Positions 45,700 through 57,703 are shown, counted from the first letter of the stretch. The stretch is 64,000 nt of DNA from Timema cristinae (GCA_039000515.1 JBCFYV010011164.1:32789021-32853020), one strand, 5' to 3'. Program-made: numbers and translations. The notes: generated by a model from the sequence alone, not told the origin.

Positions 45700-45955
45700 C
45701 ACCACGTCTTACTACCCGTTTAGTTTATACGCTTAAGTATATTTTAAATACGCTAATGGTTTATGAATTAGGAAGGTTGAATATAGAGGAAGTTAACCCG
45801 AATTTGCGTGAAGGAAAAGTGGAAAAACATTTATGAAAAACTACCCCCAGTTCACCCGAGTGAGATTCGAAAATAGATCTCCCAATCATTGGCAGTCTGA
45901 CTCAACACGAAACCAGTGCGTTAGCTAACAACGACACCGAGGCAGGTGGCTCGTG
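45700..45955 (-). mobile_element. SINE type C, main part (interrupted copy)
   Basis: Tail ACCACGTCTTACTACCCGTT, body ATTTGCGTGAAGGAAAAGTG, B-box complement GTGAGATTCGAAAATAGATC, head complement GTGCGTTAGCTAACAACG. Same class as 54853. Confidence 0.85.
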
Positions 45956-46189
45956 TATTGATATATCCCTGTGTTTTAACAACTAACTTAGTTAATTACA
46001 AAATAATAATCGGTACTTACATGCATACACGCATACATTCATACATACATATACGCATAAATAAATACACCAATCCAGATAGACAATTACATAAGTGAGG
46101 TTTTGTTAATGGATCAAAATGTGAGCTCAAATAAAGTGGATTTTGAAACCCTTGAGTCACTGTGATCAACATATACTGATAATTATTTC

Positions 46190-47520
46190 CTGATCCATCC
46201 TTTTAAAAAACGATCACCTTAGTTTTGGAGACATTTATACAAATTTCCATTATGCCTGTCACCGCATTAAAGTAATTTAATGCAACCTGCAAGCTAATTC
46301 ATTCTCAGCCATTAATGCGGTATAATATATTTATAGTAACACACATTCACTTTGTTCATTTGTATACCAACCTCGTACTCACAAGAATCCCTAATTCACT
46401 TATCCATGAATACATTGAATTACCATGGAGATATAACACAACCTTATCTAACACCATGTTCAATGTTGCACCATTCGCTCAAACCTCCATCCACCCTAAC
46501 GCACGCTTTACTTCCATCAAACACCACCGTAATTGCATTTTATAATTATGCATCAACACCATACTCTCTAACAACATTCCATTAAATACTTCTATTCACC
46601 CAATCTTAGGCTATCTCCAGATCAATGCGCATAATAAACTTTCTTCCCCACTGCCATACATTTTTCAATAACTGGTTCAAATGCAAATATCTGGTTCATG
46701 TAACCTCTACCTGACATGAAACCATTTTGCACACCCCAAATATTGTCCACAGTATTTTCACGCACCCTCTCAAATAGGGCTTTTCCAAAAAACTTTGGCT
46801 GGAATACTCAACAAACTAACCATTTGCCCTATAATAATTCTTACATTCACTTATACTGCCTTTGTCTTTGTACAAAGAAACATGGACAGCAGGCGTCCAG
46901 TCATTAGGGACGTTAGAATTCCCAGCCCATCCCATCCATTGATCAACTTACACAATCTGGCAAGTAGTACCATGCCTCACACTTAAGTATTTCACTTGTG
47001 ATTACAATTAAACGTAAAGGTTTGCCATTCCTTTATATTTTCATAGGTTAAAATACCTCAGCATCATTAATTATTTCCCTCAACATAACATTTTCCCTAT
47101 TTGGTGCTACTTTCTTTAGGCTCTCACCATACAAATGCCCAAAATGATCCTTATATCGCTCTCTTAAACAGATCATCTCACCAAGTTAATTCTGAATGCA
47201 ATAGTTATTTCCTCGCACTCATTCTTTTTAGTTCTCTTCACCCACTTCCAATTTATTCTTATTCTTATTCTTATTTTCTTAAAAATTATTTTGCTTTCTT
47301 TCTACTTCTTTTAATATTATTTTATCTTTACTCTCATTTACTAATTTCTTTAAATTCATCCTTTTTTCTTTGAATATGTCCAACAACTTAATACGTTCTT
47401 TTTCTGTCTTCACAACAATCATTCGTTTGCTTGCTTCCCCCTTTTCTCTCATGGCTTCTTTCACCTGTTCATTCCACCATGCATCTCGTTGACACCCAGT
47501 AAACATGGCCGTCCATAAAT
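46190..47520 (-). pseudogene. LINE endonuclease-RT linker and reverse transcriptase relic
   Basis: Minus-strand translation from 47506 reads RDAWWNEQVKEAMREKGEAS, the WWN.EV..A...K linker before the RT domain in many animal LINEs. Lower down it gives VSLYKDKGSISECKNYYRA (about 46880), QNGFMSGRGYMNQIFAFE from shifted frames near 46700, KKVYYAHIDLEIAYDWVN, LWNVVREYGVDA, FDGSKACVRVDGGLSEW and IEHGVR-stop-GCVISPW-stop-FNVFMD (46400-46460). These are consecutive RT motifs, with nonsense changes at the Gln of GVRQG and after SPW. The catalytic YADD region (expected below 46350) is decayed. Motif style differs from the LINE at 9.3 kb, so a separate clade. Confidence 0.88.
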
Positions 47521-48427
47521 ATTTACTTTATTTTGTTAATCATTATGAGAAAATAAGTTTGGTATTTGGGATTTAGATACCATTTGATATTAATCATCAA
47601 TATACGCGTTAACAGAGAGCAAAATTTTAAAATTTAGATTTACTCCCATCCCCCATTCAAAAGTTTTTTTTTAAATTCTTTGCTCTGTTCAATAAACTTG
47701 TGAAAAATACAGTGTTTATTTTCAATGGGTTCAGCTATATTCAAATATTTTTTTGTTAATTTTTTAGATTTTTTTTGTTATGAAAATTAGCTCTTTAAAC
47801 TCATATAACTAACTCAGACCAGTGTTCTGATGCTCTAAAACTCCCTCCCACTAGGTTATATTTCTGAAATTTTCTCTCGAAGAGGGGAGGGAGCCACACC
47901 CCCAGCAGTTGGTACTTCAATCCACCCCCCATTTAAAAAATCCCCATGGGCTCCCTTGCCAGTAAATATCACATATTTCTATACAAATGAGCTTAGTAGT
48001 GATTATGTTTTGTCCCTATTGATTAATTACTATAATAGTTATGTTTCTTCATCCAAAGACAAGCTTCCAAATAAATTACTTCACTCAAATTTTGGAGACA
48101 CAAGATACAATTTTTTACGATACCATTAAAAAATTATGGTTGTACTATTGATAAATGTTAGTATTTTATTCTATAGGAGTATTTGATGGGCCCCTTTATA
48201 CCATATCTAATATATAAACACACTACTTACAAACTGGCTTAATTCTATAACCACAACAATATTCAGTTACCCTAGTCAGCTACTCACCAATAACAAATTA
48301 TAGGTCTTATAAGAAACCTTATCAAACATCCTTACTTCATTAGATAGACACAGTGGTGCATAATCTGTACACCTTTTAAATATCAAGCAATAAGTATGAC
48401 TGTGAAACTGGTCCTATGTATTTGACT
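47521..48427. other. AT-rich stretch, nothing assigned
   Basis: Could hold decayed LINE 5' sequence; no motif read. C-runs near 47885-47935. Confidence 0.4.
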
Positions 48428-48465
48428 CAAGCGTTCAACCCGAACGGCTTGTAAGACGCGGTGAT
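48428..48465 (+). mobile_element. SINE tail fragment
   Basis: CAACCCGAACGGCTTGTAAG then ACGCGGTGATAATA. No body upstream. Confidence 0.65.
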
Positions 48466-48544
48466 AATATAAAATAAAAAACATCAGACACATTTTCACT
48501 GCTCGGTATTTGAGTTGTATCTAACATGTTTTAATCTTTTTATT

Positions 48545-48733
48545 ATATCACCGCATCATACTACCGGTTCAGGCTATGTGCGTAAATATACTTATAATGG
48601 GTTAGGGATGAGGAAGGAAGCATTTAGAGGTAATCTACTTATATTTGTGAGGAAGGAGAGTGGAAAACCATTTAGAAAAATCCATCCCGACACAAGAGTG
48701 ATGGCATAGACCATTTGGCCACTTAAACGGGTA
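48545..48733 (-). mobile_element. SINE type B with internal deletion
   Basis: Tail complement ATCACCGCATCATACTACCG, body GAAGGAGAGTGGAAAACCAT, then a jump from about 48690 directly to head complement GACCATTTGGCCACTTAAAC. The B-box region is deleted. Confidence 0.8.
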
Positions 48734-48794
48734 TACTTTTATGAAAGTTGTTTGGAATCTTGGAGATAGAGAGAGTGAGATTTAAATGGCTCAC

Positions 48795-48860
48795 CAACCC
48801 TTTCCCATAAGTGCACCAATGGAAATACACGCTACCGACTGAGCTAGGTTGTCAGACATG
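48795..48860 (-). mobile_element. tRNA-like SINE head fragment
   Basis: Complement of an A-box-like stretch in GCTACCGACTGAGCTAGGTT, similar to the head of family D. No complete cloverleaf. Confidence 0.35.
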
Positions 48861-49235
48861 AGTGGGGTTGCAAGTAAGTTTAAAGGAAAGGGGGTGAGGG
48901 GGAATGAAGGGTGGAATATAGGAAGAAAGGTAAGCCGTGTCTCGTTTAATGTTTCTGATGTTCTGACAATTTTTTTTTTCTTACTACTGAAATATTTTTT
49001 CCCCCCATTCTGCTGAAAGATCTGAGCTTATGTGGATGGAAAACCAAGTAACTTGGCTCTTACGAGTGCTATGAGATTCTTTCGTCGTCTCATCAGCATC
49101 TATTTCCTACCAAGGAGAATCAGAAGGCAATCAATTAGAAAAAGATTAACTTTTTTCACAAAATATGCATTCCTTTTTGCACAGAAACTAAGGTGGTTAT
49201 CTGTATTTAACTACGTTAATGTGCTAAAATGTGAA

Positions 49236-49405
49236 AGGTAGTACTTAGGGGATATATAATTACATTTTTGTGTGTGGTAAGTGGAAAACTATTCTATCAG
49301 GAAACACAGCTTTCATAAAACTTGAATGTAATTTGAACCTCAAACTTTCCAACGAATGTAAACCAAACTAGACAATCTTGGAGAGTACGCGTGACCACCA
49401 ACCTG
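49236..49405 (-). mobile_element. SINE type B, strongly degraded
   Basis: GTGGAAAACTATTCTATCAG (body), AATTTGAACCTCAAACTTTC at the B-box position, ACGCGTGACCACCAACCTGT near the head. The tail is not recognisable. Confidence 0.5.
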
Positions 49406-49454
49406 TAAAAGCAAAATAAGTGACATTGTTTAGTGATTATGTTGAACACAGTAT

Positions 49455-49575
49455 CAAATAAGGTTTAGGAACGAGGAGGGAAAATTTTAAAGGAAATGCA
49501 TTCGTATTAATTTAGAGAGATGAAATTTCAGGAAACTGAGCCCAGACCTTACTGTCAAGGGCACACCAGGGACGG
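49455..49575 (-). mobile_element. Possible SINE B body fragment
   Basis: AAGGTTTAGGAACGAGGAGG then AAAATTTTAAAGGAAATGCA resembles the complement of the SINE B body; both ends have decayed. Confidence 0.35.
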
Positions 49576-49711
49576 ATAGGTCTGTAGCCTTTATCCATGT
49601 GACATGTCATCATTGGCAAATATAAGCTATAATCTTAATTTCTTGTGTCAAGTTTCTTCCAGGTAAAGTTTTGGAAAGGTTTCACGGGCGGTGCTTGAAC
49701 CATTGTTTATG

Positions 49712-49945
49712 GACCCATTTTGTGGTCTGAGGCATTCCTCTTGCAATGGACTAGACTGCTGATGACAGTGAGAAATCCCAATCGGGTGTAATGAGGATAT
49801 TTTTTTCCAAAATGCGTTTCTTTTATCGCTCCACGCAAATGCGGGTACACATCCTTTAAATTCAATATTCCTCAGACCTAACTAATTAGCGTAATTTCTA
49901 CATATGAATACATTTGAACAGGTAGTAAAATGTCATGGTAGAGAA
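49712..49945 (+). mobile_element. SINE type B
   Basis: TTTGTGGTCTGAGGC head, GACTAGACTGCTGATGACAG, AATCCCAATCGGGTGTAATG, body CTCCACGCAAATGCGGGTAC, decayed tail ATTTGAACAGGTAGTAAAAT. Confidence 0.8.
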
Positions 49946-51277
49946 AAAAAAAAAAAGTTTTTGGTCTTCAGCCAAATTGAATAATTTTCTTCCGACATTT
50001 CGGTGGTATTTGTGTCTGTTGCAACTTCAGATGAAACGTTGGGATGACTTTATTCGACTTGGCTCAGGACAGAAAAAAATGTTAAAATTTTTTGGATCAT
50101 GTTTATGTAGCACACATGCTCTCAGTCTCCTAGACGTGTGCTAGATGGGATGTGGGCTAAAAGTAACGTCAGCAATCTTGAGAATCCTTCAAGAGACAAA
50201 GGCAGCAGCCATTGTTAGTTTGAGTTTAAAGTGTCCTTGAGGCGTTTCACCCTGAACTCATACATTGTGTGTTTCACAAACTTTCCTTTTATTTTCTTTA
50301 TTTTTCTCTCCTCTACTTCCTCAGGAGTTTGTTTAGCGTCAAGAGTTTGTTTTTTTCTTCATCTGAAGTTCTTTCTTATATTAAGCGCAAGAAAATTAAG
50401 GAAACCTTTTACAAAAGTGATTGTTTTGACTAAATAGTATGTACCCCAAAGAAGTTTGCGTGTCGAGTGTTGGGATGGGATGTTTTGTAATGTACATGGT
50501 ATTTTCTTGAATATTTTAATAATGTTTAATAGCTCATATTCCTAGCTACACAACTTTAAAATAAGTATTCGAGAAGGATTTTATTGTATTAATTTAATAG
50601 TAATAAAACCATTATATATATATATATATATATATAAGCCTACATAAATGATAATAGATTTTTATATTCTAGACACATCTTTTAAAATGATCAATTAAAC
50701 TGAACAACAAGCACGGGCGGGGATAGGGGTGCATAGAGGGGAGCAGTTTCTATCCGATATTGTTGGATTTTTAGCGAATTTCCAAAGGAAATATATAGCT
50801 ACTGTAGCAAAGAGATGAGTTCAAAGAAACTTGTGCTATCGATGAAGATTATGGGATTGAGAGTTCTCCAGGAAAGAAAGTTTAAAAACCAGACGAGAAT
50901 TAATTTCTGGATTAATGTTGGAGTTTACATCTGGAAATTCCCAATATCAAGTTGTATATCCAAACCTTTTGAGAATTTTGAGATGGTTTTTAACGATTCC
51001 TGTTTTTACAACTCCAGCAGAATGATCTTTCAGTGTTATTAAAAAAGTGAAAAATTATTTAAGAAACACAACAAAGCAAGAACGTTTTACAAACTTGGCA
51101 TTGTTTGTCATTGAAAAAAACACAATTAAACCTAAAGATGATTGTTTAGAAGTGTACTCTAGAAAAAGTTAAGATCAAAGAGGACTTTTCAAGATGTGAC
51201 CTTTCCCATATGACAATAGTCCTGTATAGTTATTAACTAACATTTTTGTTAAACATTAAAAATAATTTGATCTCGTG
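49946..51277. other. AT-rich stretch, nothing assigned
   Basis: A (TA)n run of about 20 bp at 50615-50635. No gene seen. Confidence 0.45.
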
Positions 51278-51495
51278 ATGGTGGACATGATTTCTAATTA
51301 TCAGGCTTATTTGTTCTCGTTTACCAATGAAAGAAAGTTTGGTGTTCGAATCTCGTCTGGGTGTACTTATGCTTTTTTTTTTTTTTTTTTCTAAATGGTT
51401 TATCACTCCCTCTTCACTCCAATTCTGGTACTTTTCCTATTAATTCTATCTTCATTCCTTACCCATTAGTGTAAAAATGAAAATATGGTAAAATA
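51278..51495 (+). mobile_element. SINE type B, degraded
   Basis: GATGGTGGACATGATTTCTA head, GGTGTTCGAATCTCGTCTGG B box, an expanded T-run at about 51374-51391, then body TTTATCACTCCCTCTTCACT. Tail lost. Confidence 0.7.
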
Positions 51496-52252
51496 ATGCG
51501 CAAAAAAAAAAATAATCAAGAAGAAAATAACATTAGAATAAAAACGTTGGTGAGGTAGCTGTCATTAATCTAATTAATTCCACCTAAAGATCATTTTATA
51601 TTTGTTTATCAATAGGTTTTATCATAATATAATTTAGTACTAATAGTTTATATTTTTCGACAGCTTACAATCGATAGTTTATGAATCGATTGCTTAAAAC
51701 CCTAAACAGCACCACTATATGATAAATCTATGTCTAGTTTTGAAGGAGATATGAGGACACTATATTTGTGTTATCCTTGGTCTATTCGTCTAACATTCAC
51801 CCTTAAAAGAGATACCTTTAATCTCCAACTCTACTTTCTCTTTGTGCTTCTAACCCTTGCCCATTTTTACCCCCACTGACCTACTTGACAGGACAATAAT
51901 TACTAAGGTCACGGACCAAGCCAGAACAGGCATAGAAAGGGATTTGAGGGAGTTGTTCTTCCACTGTGTTACCAAACTTAATTACAAAACACGTGTTACA
52001 GAGGGGTAGGGTGTGGAGAACAACGCAATTGTCGAGTGAACATTCTTATGCCCCACAACTTAATATAACAACATACATTTCCTAAGGGAGAGAAATACTC
52101 CTACGTGTATATTTTTAAAAAGCAAAAGAAATAAAGTTACTAATTTTTCACGCGTCCATTTTAATTAATATCTAAATCTTGTTTCTACCACTGAATTTAT
52201 AATAGTAAGGAAAATAAACACAACAAACCTTTTCAAGTATTTTTTTTGTGTG
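51496..52252. other. Unassigned stretch
   Basis: No gene or repeat recognised. Confidence 0.45.
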
Positions 52253-52425
52253 TCCACAATGTCTTACTACCCGTCCACCATATATGTATCTTTATACTAA
52301 GCGTGTAAGGTTTATAAAGGTGGAATTTAGAGGAAGAGTACTCACAATTGCTTGAGGTAAAATCAGATAAACTATATGGAGAAAACAAACCCACCTTATT
52401 GCACCAATCTGGTTTCAGGCAAACT
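52253..52425 (-). mobile_element. SINE type B, 5'-truncated
   Basis: Tail complement CACAATGTCTTACTACCCGT, body TTTAGAGGAAGAGTACTCAC, B-box region GCACCAATCTGGTTTCAGGC; the head is missing. Confidence 0.7.
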
Positions 52426-53075
52426 AAATGAAAATAACCCTATTTATTTGTCTGCATGTCTATCGGTGTGGATTAAAAACAGCGTTGGAGGTTGAGAAGA
52501 AAATACATATTTTCAGGCTAAATTTGGATTCTTATCCAAGTTCCGGATATCAAACCCACTTGAGAAAATCCTGCTTGTACTGCTGTGCCTCGATAATAAT
52601 GTTCACTAAAGCGCTTGGCCGGTTCCACACGCTGCATCGTTTAACTCCACTTCTGTCAGTTGCTCGCTCAGTGTTCCTCACTCAGTAGAGAGGTATCCGG
52701 GAGCTTCAATTGACCCACGGCGGTCTGTGCCCACGAGGATTTCAACAAAGCTGGAGGCGTCGCATGAATGGTTTGATAACTGACCTGTTATACTCCCTTG
52801 AGGGCCAGTCAGGTTAGGTTTGTGGCAATTCATGCATGTTAATGTATATCTCACACTTACATAATATATATATGGAAATACGGGTCAGGAATGCACACCT
52901 TCAAGGACATTAGGCTGATAATAAAAATAGATCCCTTGGAAATGTTAGGTGTCATACATCTGAAACCTACAGTTTGGGTACTTCTGTCTAATCATAGTTT
53001 AAAATAATTATTAGTTCTTTAGAGATGCTCTAGAATCTTGAAATCTTCATACGTGTTTTTTTTTTGTTTTTTTTT
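52426..53075. other. Unassigned stretch
   Basis: A 86-codon frame at 52428-52688 overlaps decayed repeat sequence and shows no domain. A moderately GC-rich patch at about 52700-52800 is unexplained. Confidence 0.4.
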
Positions 53076-53296
53076 TGCGTTTCGTCCTACTACCCACTCG
53101 GTTTGCATGAATATGTAATAATTACGATAATGTGTTAAGGATCAGTAATATTTAATGTATATGAAGTGTACCCGAATTTGCAGAAAAACTACCCTCAATA
53201 CACCTGACCAGAATTCTAACTCTGATATCCCCTTCATTAGCAGTCCAGTATATTGCGAGAGTGACTCCTTAAACTGTTCAACCACCAAAGCAAGTA
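53076..53296 (-). mobile_element. SINE type B
   Basis: Tail complement GCGTTTCGTCCTACTACCCA, body GAAGTGTACCCGAATTTGCA, B-box complement GACCAGAATTCTAACTCTGA, head complement TAAACTGTTCAACCACCAAA. Confidence 0.8.
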
Positions 53297-54852
53297 TTAC
53301 AGGGGTATTATGCAATAACGGTTCAAGGTGGTTTGCGATAATTTGACTGAGTATGAGTGTGAGTACTAACAGTTTAGTGTTAGAGTACATTCCAATTTTA
53401 ATATATAATGGCTTATCCGACCGAAAATATACTAGATCTACTTTTGCGTATTCATACGTCATGTCATGTGATGTACTCTGTCATTTTTGACAAATATTAT
53501 CGAAATAACTATCTATGAAATAACACTAATAATATTATGGTAAAATGTTATGTGTTGACAACAAAATATATGTTGGAATTTCCTGAAAGATTTTTCTTAT
53601 GAAAATTCTACTGTAACTTTATATTAAATCCATATAATATAATAGATATTTGGTGTTAGACCTATCCCCTATTCAAACAAAGCTGCTTCTTATTCCGTAC
53701 GTTGAGAAATGGTTGACTCCCGGGACGACTATAAGTATGGCCCTAAAGATCCACTTTGTCTTTGGTCACATTACCATGAAATTTTCTTAAAAGAAAATTG
53801 TCCCCACTAAAACTACAATACATTTTAAACCTTGACTCATTACGTTACAATATTCTACAATATTTATTCATCTGGGATATTTAACGTTAAGTTTAAAATC
53901 AAAACTCCCTACCTATTTATTAAAAGAGATAATTTTATTCTACTTAACACAAGAACAAATAATCACCCTAATTTCTATTTTGCTTCATACAGACAGAGCT
54001 ACAACAATACTTACGAATCCGCAAGTTCATGCTATGTAAATATATATGGAAGAAATCAATGCTATACTCTTAATTGTACAGGGCAGGACTGAACTAATTA
54101 GATGATAAGTAACCTGAAAATTAACACTTTAATTTAAATTAATATTCACTAGCTAAATTAAAGCAAACTATATACTACACTTTTTCACTTTTTGATGATA
54201 ATGTCACTCAGGTGAAGTCCACAAGACGTCAGACAAACATAAGCAAGTTTCCATAACTTTCCTCGCCATAAATCATCTAATTGTTTCATTCCCACCCTGT
54301 ATATGAAAGGCGAAGCTTGGGGGATGAATAATTATAATAATTACTGAAATCAACGATATCTGAATCTTATTCGAATAGATTGAAAAATACACCTGTAGAA
54401 GTATGGCCGAGCTAAGTAATTACAATCTTTCATCTCTCAGGTTTGACTTTCATATATACTTAAATGTATAGCGTTGCTTTCATCCATCTTGATTCACTTG
54501 GATTGTAAAAAGTATTTGTACTATTGGAAGCATCTGCCACAGGCGAGTCGCCGGTTGGTGGGATATCAATTATAGCTCTTATGCTAGATGATATCTACAC
54601 ATCAATCACAGACTCTGCCTTAAACTATCAGTGAAGATGAATCCTGAGCACGGAACGATCCTGGATATATATGTAAAAACATTGGCACGTCAGGCCAAAA
54701 GTACCAGGTTTGATTCTTTTCTCTAGGTGTATTTTTCAATTTACTCGAATATGAAAATAAAAGTTTGTTTAACGACTGACAACATTGGTTGGCTATCTTT
54801 ATGTTTACAAAGTGGTCTTAAGATAAGATAGATTTAATAGGTTGTAACACAC
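53297..54852. other. Unassigned stretch with tRNA-like scraps
   Basis: GTATGGCCGAGCTAAG (about 54402) and ACCAGGTTTGATTCTTTTCT (about 54706) look like isolated A-box and B-box remnants of old SINEs. No gene. Confidence 0.4.
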
Positions 54853-55103
54853 CTCAGTGGCGTAGTTGGGTAACGCGCTAGTCGTGTAGAGTTAGACTGC
54901 CGAGGGCGGGGATATTGAGGTTCAAATCTCGGTTGGGTGAACTTGGGGTAGTTTTTCCTTAATGATTTTTCACTTTCCTTTCACGCGAATGAGGGTTCAC
55001 TTCCTATAAATTCAACCTTCCCAATTCATAATCCATTAGCGTAATTAGTACTCAAGCGTATAAAGGGAGCGGGTAGTAAGACGCGGTGCTAAATAAAAAA
55101 AAT
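54853..55103 (+). mobile_element. SINE type C, full length
   Basis: Reference C copy. Head AGTGGCGTAGTTGGGTAACG (A-box-like), B box GAGGTTCAAATCTCGGTTGG, body TTTCACTTTCCTTTCACGCG, tail GCGTATAAAGGGAGCGGGTA then GTAAGACGCGGTGCTAAA. No clear target duplication. Confidence 0.92.
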
Positions 55104-55147
55104 ATTAAAACTAGGATATTTCGGTCATGTTTTCTTTTTCTTTCTTT

Positions 55148-55223
55148 CCAAACGCGTTTTACTACCCGTTTGGGCTACCCGCATACTAGTTACTATAGTA
55201 ATGATCTAAGGACGAGGTAGGTA
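55148..55223 (-). mobile_element. SINE type B, 3' half (interrupted)
   Basis: Tail complement AACGCGTTTTACTACCCGTT then TGGGCTACCCGC; runs to the TA target at 55222-55223. Confidence 0.85.
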
Positions 55224-55335
55224 CAGGTTGTTTCACTCGCTCTCAGTCTCTAAGTGCTTCTCACACACCAATTACGTCCATTAGTTTGAACGTTATAAGG
55301 GAAAATCAGGGGCCGAGATCGAGTGAAACAGACTG
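55224..55335. mobile_element. 112-bp MITE with TA target duplication
   Basis: Left end CAGGTTGTTTCACTCGCTCT and complement of right end CAGTCTGTTTCACTCGATCT; about 21 of 27 terminal bases match. Flanked by TA at 55222-55223 and 55336-55337. Removing the element and one TA restores a normal SINE B body (GAGGTAGG, TA, GAATCTATAAGG). TA duplication suggests a Tc1/mariner-mobilised MITE. Confidence 0.85.
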
Positions 55336-55475
55336 TAGAATCTATAAGGAATGTACACGCACATTCTTTGAGGGATATTGGGAATACATTTATATAATAC
55401 AAAACTGATAACATAAAAGGAAGTATTCAAACCCCAACCTCACATTTAACAGCCAACCATATTAAAAGATCTTGA
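55336..55475 (-). mobile_element. SINE type B, 5' half (interrupted)
   Basis: GAATCTATAAGGAATGTACA body, TATTCAAACCCCAACCTCAC at the B-box position. The head is decayed. Confidence 0.7.
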
Positions 55476-55599
55476 CATTAATACCGCGAACCTACCTGCA
55501 CATGAGATTTGATAGAGGTGGGCAATTTCACTGATATACTTGAACACTCTGGTTTGTTTCCACTCTAAAGAATATTTTTTTAGTTTATAACTTAAATAG

Positions 55600-55895
55600 A
55601 GTTGTTTCATGTTTTCAAAAATCGATCGTTTGTAAGCTACCCTTAATTTAAGGGCTTAGATCAAACTAAAACAACAGTTCTCAGGTATGCTCATATAAAA
55701 CATACATATGAACCAAATCCTTATCACCGTTAAGGTTCTAACCCCAGACAGACTGACATGGAGATAGAGAAAAATTGCCAAGTCCTACATTTTAGGGTTT
55801 GAGAACACATAAAATGTAAACATTTATTATAATATTGAGGTTAAAAATTGTCAAAAAACTCACAATCACAATATTTTCACTAAGAGAATAAAAAA
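55600..55895. repeat. Repeat R family, diverged copy
   Basis: GTAAGCTACCCTTAATTTAA, CCCCAGACAGACTGACATGG and TTTAGGGTTTGAGAACACAT followed by AAAATGTAAACATTTATTAT match the order of landmarks in repeat R unit 3 (33700-33870). Confidence 0.55.
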
Positions 55896-56024
55896 AACTC
55901 AATACAAGTTAAATGACGCCTCAATGATTGAACTTTTATATTAGACTTGTGCAAACGATTAAGAATATTACTCCTCTGTATCACTTTTATCGAAATGGAG
56001 GAGGGGATAAACTATCACGAGTAG

Positions 56025-56110
56025 CCATGGTGTAGATATCAGTGGTCTTGGGGTAAAGTTCTAGCTTCAGGACTCGATGTTTGTGGGTTAAAACCCAGCA
56101 GGTGTCAACG
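56025..56110 (+). mobile_element. tRNA-like SINE head, other family
   Basis: ATCAGTGGTCTTGGGGTAAA (A-box-like) and TGTGGGTTAAAACCCAGCAG (B-box-like, in a small hairpin) are 50 bp apart. Lacks the A/B/C tail. A related decayed stretch may lie at 56580-56645. Confidence 0.45.
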
Positions 56111-56329
56111 TATTTAATTGCATGATATAAATCGGTAACACAACTTCCTTAGAAGGGAAAGTAAAGACCTTGGTACCTTTTTGATTGTGGTATGTAAAAT
56201 AGCCCTGTAAGGTATGAAAAATACCTTTCCCACAAAATTGGTTGGGACTTTCACTATCACTCATAGAAATTTTCGTGTGATGGTATAATCAGTTGGTTCA
56301 GAAAATTCACGTGAAATATCTCAGATAAA

Positions 56330-57703
56330 AAAATAAAAAATTAAGCCATGATAACACCGAAATGTTAACTGTTGTCCTTGTCTCAGTTGATAGTAGGGTT
56401 ATATCTTCTTTTTTTATTCCTTTCTCCTTATTTTATATACTTTTCTTCTATGATGACATGTTTCGGGGATTTTTCAACATATTAAAGTCTTATTTGTATT
56501 AATGATGATTGATGTTATTTCATACTATTGGAAAGTTTGTACAATTTTACGGTCTTAGATGGAATAATTTTTAGTAAGATGATCTAGTTAGTTGTTAAAC
56601 TACAGAGTAAAGGATCCCGTATTCAAGTCATGGCATGCCCAAAAAAATTCATAATTGTTGTAAAATGCGTTTCCACTTTCACAGTGATGAATTAAGCCAA
56701 GGGCAGGAATTTAAATTAGTTTAAAATACTTGTGACTATAATAACTATAATCAATTGGTTCATAAAGTACACTTTAAATACTTCTAAACAAAAAGACAAA
56801 TGTGGGAATGTCCTACACTAGTTCTTTGTCTACTCTCTGTTCACACGTGAAACGTAGCACACTTGCCACGTCTGGTTCCATTATGGTGTAGTTACGAGCT
56901 GGAGTTATAGATAACCAGTCAAGTTAAAGGACCGGCTACACGGAGCAGCACCGCATCGTATCTTTCCGGTGGAAAACTATCCATGTTCTTAAATTCAAGT
57001 GGTTACACGAGTCCATACAGCACCGAGCCGGCGTGGATTGGTGATCACAGTGACCTTGATTTTAAAAGAGCAGTGATTTATACCAGTGATTATTCACAGT
57101 GATTGGCAGTCACTTGTGTCAGCACTTGTAAAATTAGGTATTACTTTCACAGTCGTTGCACGTGTGACGCTGTAGTCATAGTTTCCAACATTACGTACAA
57201 GATAAACAATATTATATCCTCAACTTATTGAACAACAAACATTCTTCTTCTTAATTATTAGCTAACATAAAACTTTATTCTTCGTAATTAATAGTGGTGC
57301 GTTGTGGTGTGGGACGTGCAGCAGGTCCTTAAGTTGACAATGATAATCTTTCTCCCGTGTGCAAGGACTAGTAAATATCAAATCTAGAAGCCACAGGGGA
57401 AAGTACTTTTTTTTTGACATCTGACAATCCTGCAAATAAAACGAAGATGTAAAACAAACAAGCAATTGAAGGATACATGGATGAAAATGTCACATTGTAC
57501 GCATTTTCCAGGTCAACAACTTTTAGATAACAAACGGCATCAAAACCTCTGGCAATGTACTTTTTTTTTTACTTCCATTCCTATTTTCAGTCTATGGCCT
57601 GGGTCTTTTTTTTTCCATTCAAACCATATATTTTCTACTTTTGACTTGCTAGGCATGTCGTTGCTTCATATACCTAATAATCTAACTTAAGTTTAGGACA
57701 GAC
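56330..57703. other. Unassigned stretch
   Basis: A GC-richer patch at about 56930-57050 starts GGACCGGCTACACGGAGCAG, which resembles a Harbinger terminus, but no matching inverted end was found. No gene. Confidence 0.4.

Noticed and set aside
56930..57050. Harbinger-like end GGACCGGCTACACGGAGCAG
   Set aside because: No inverted partner located; similarity to known termini is short.
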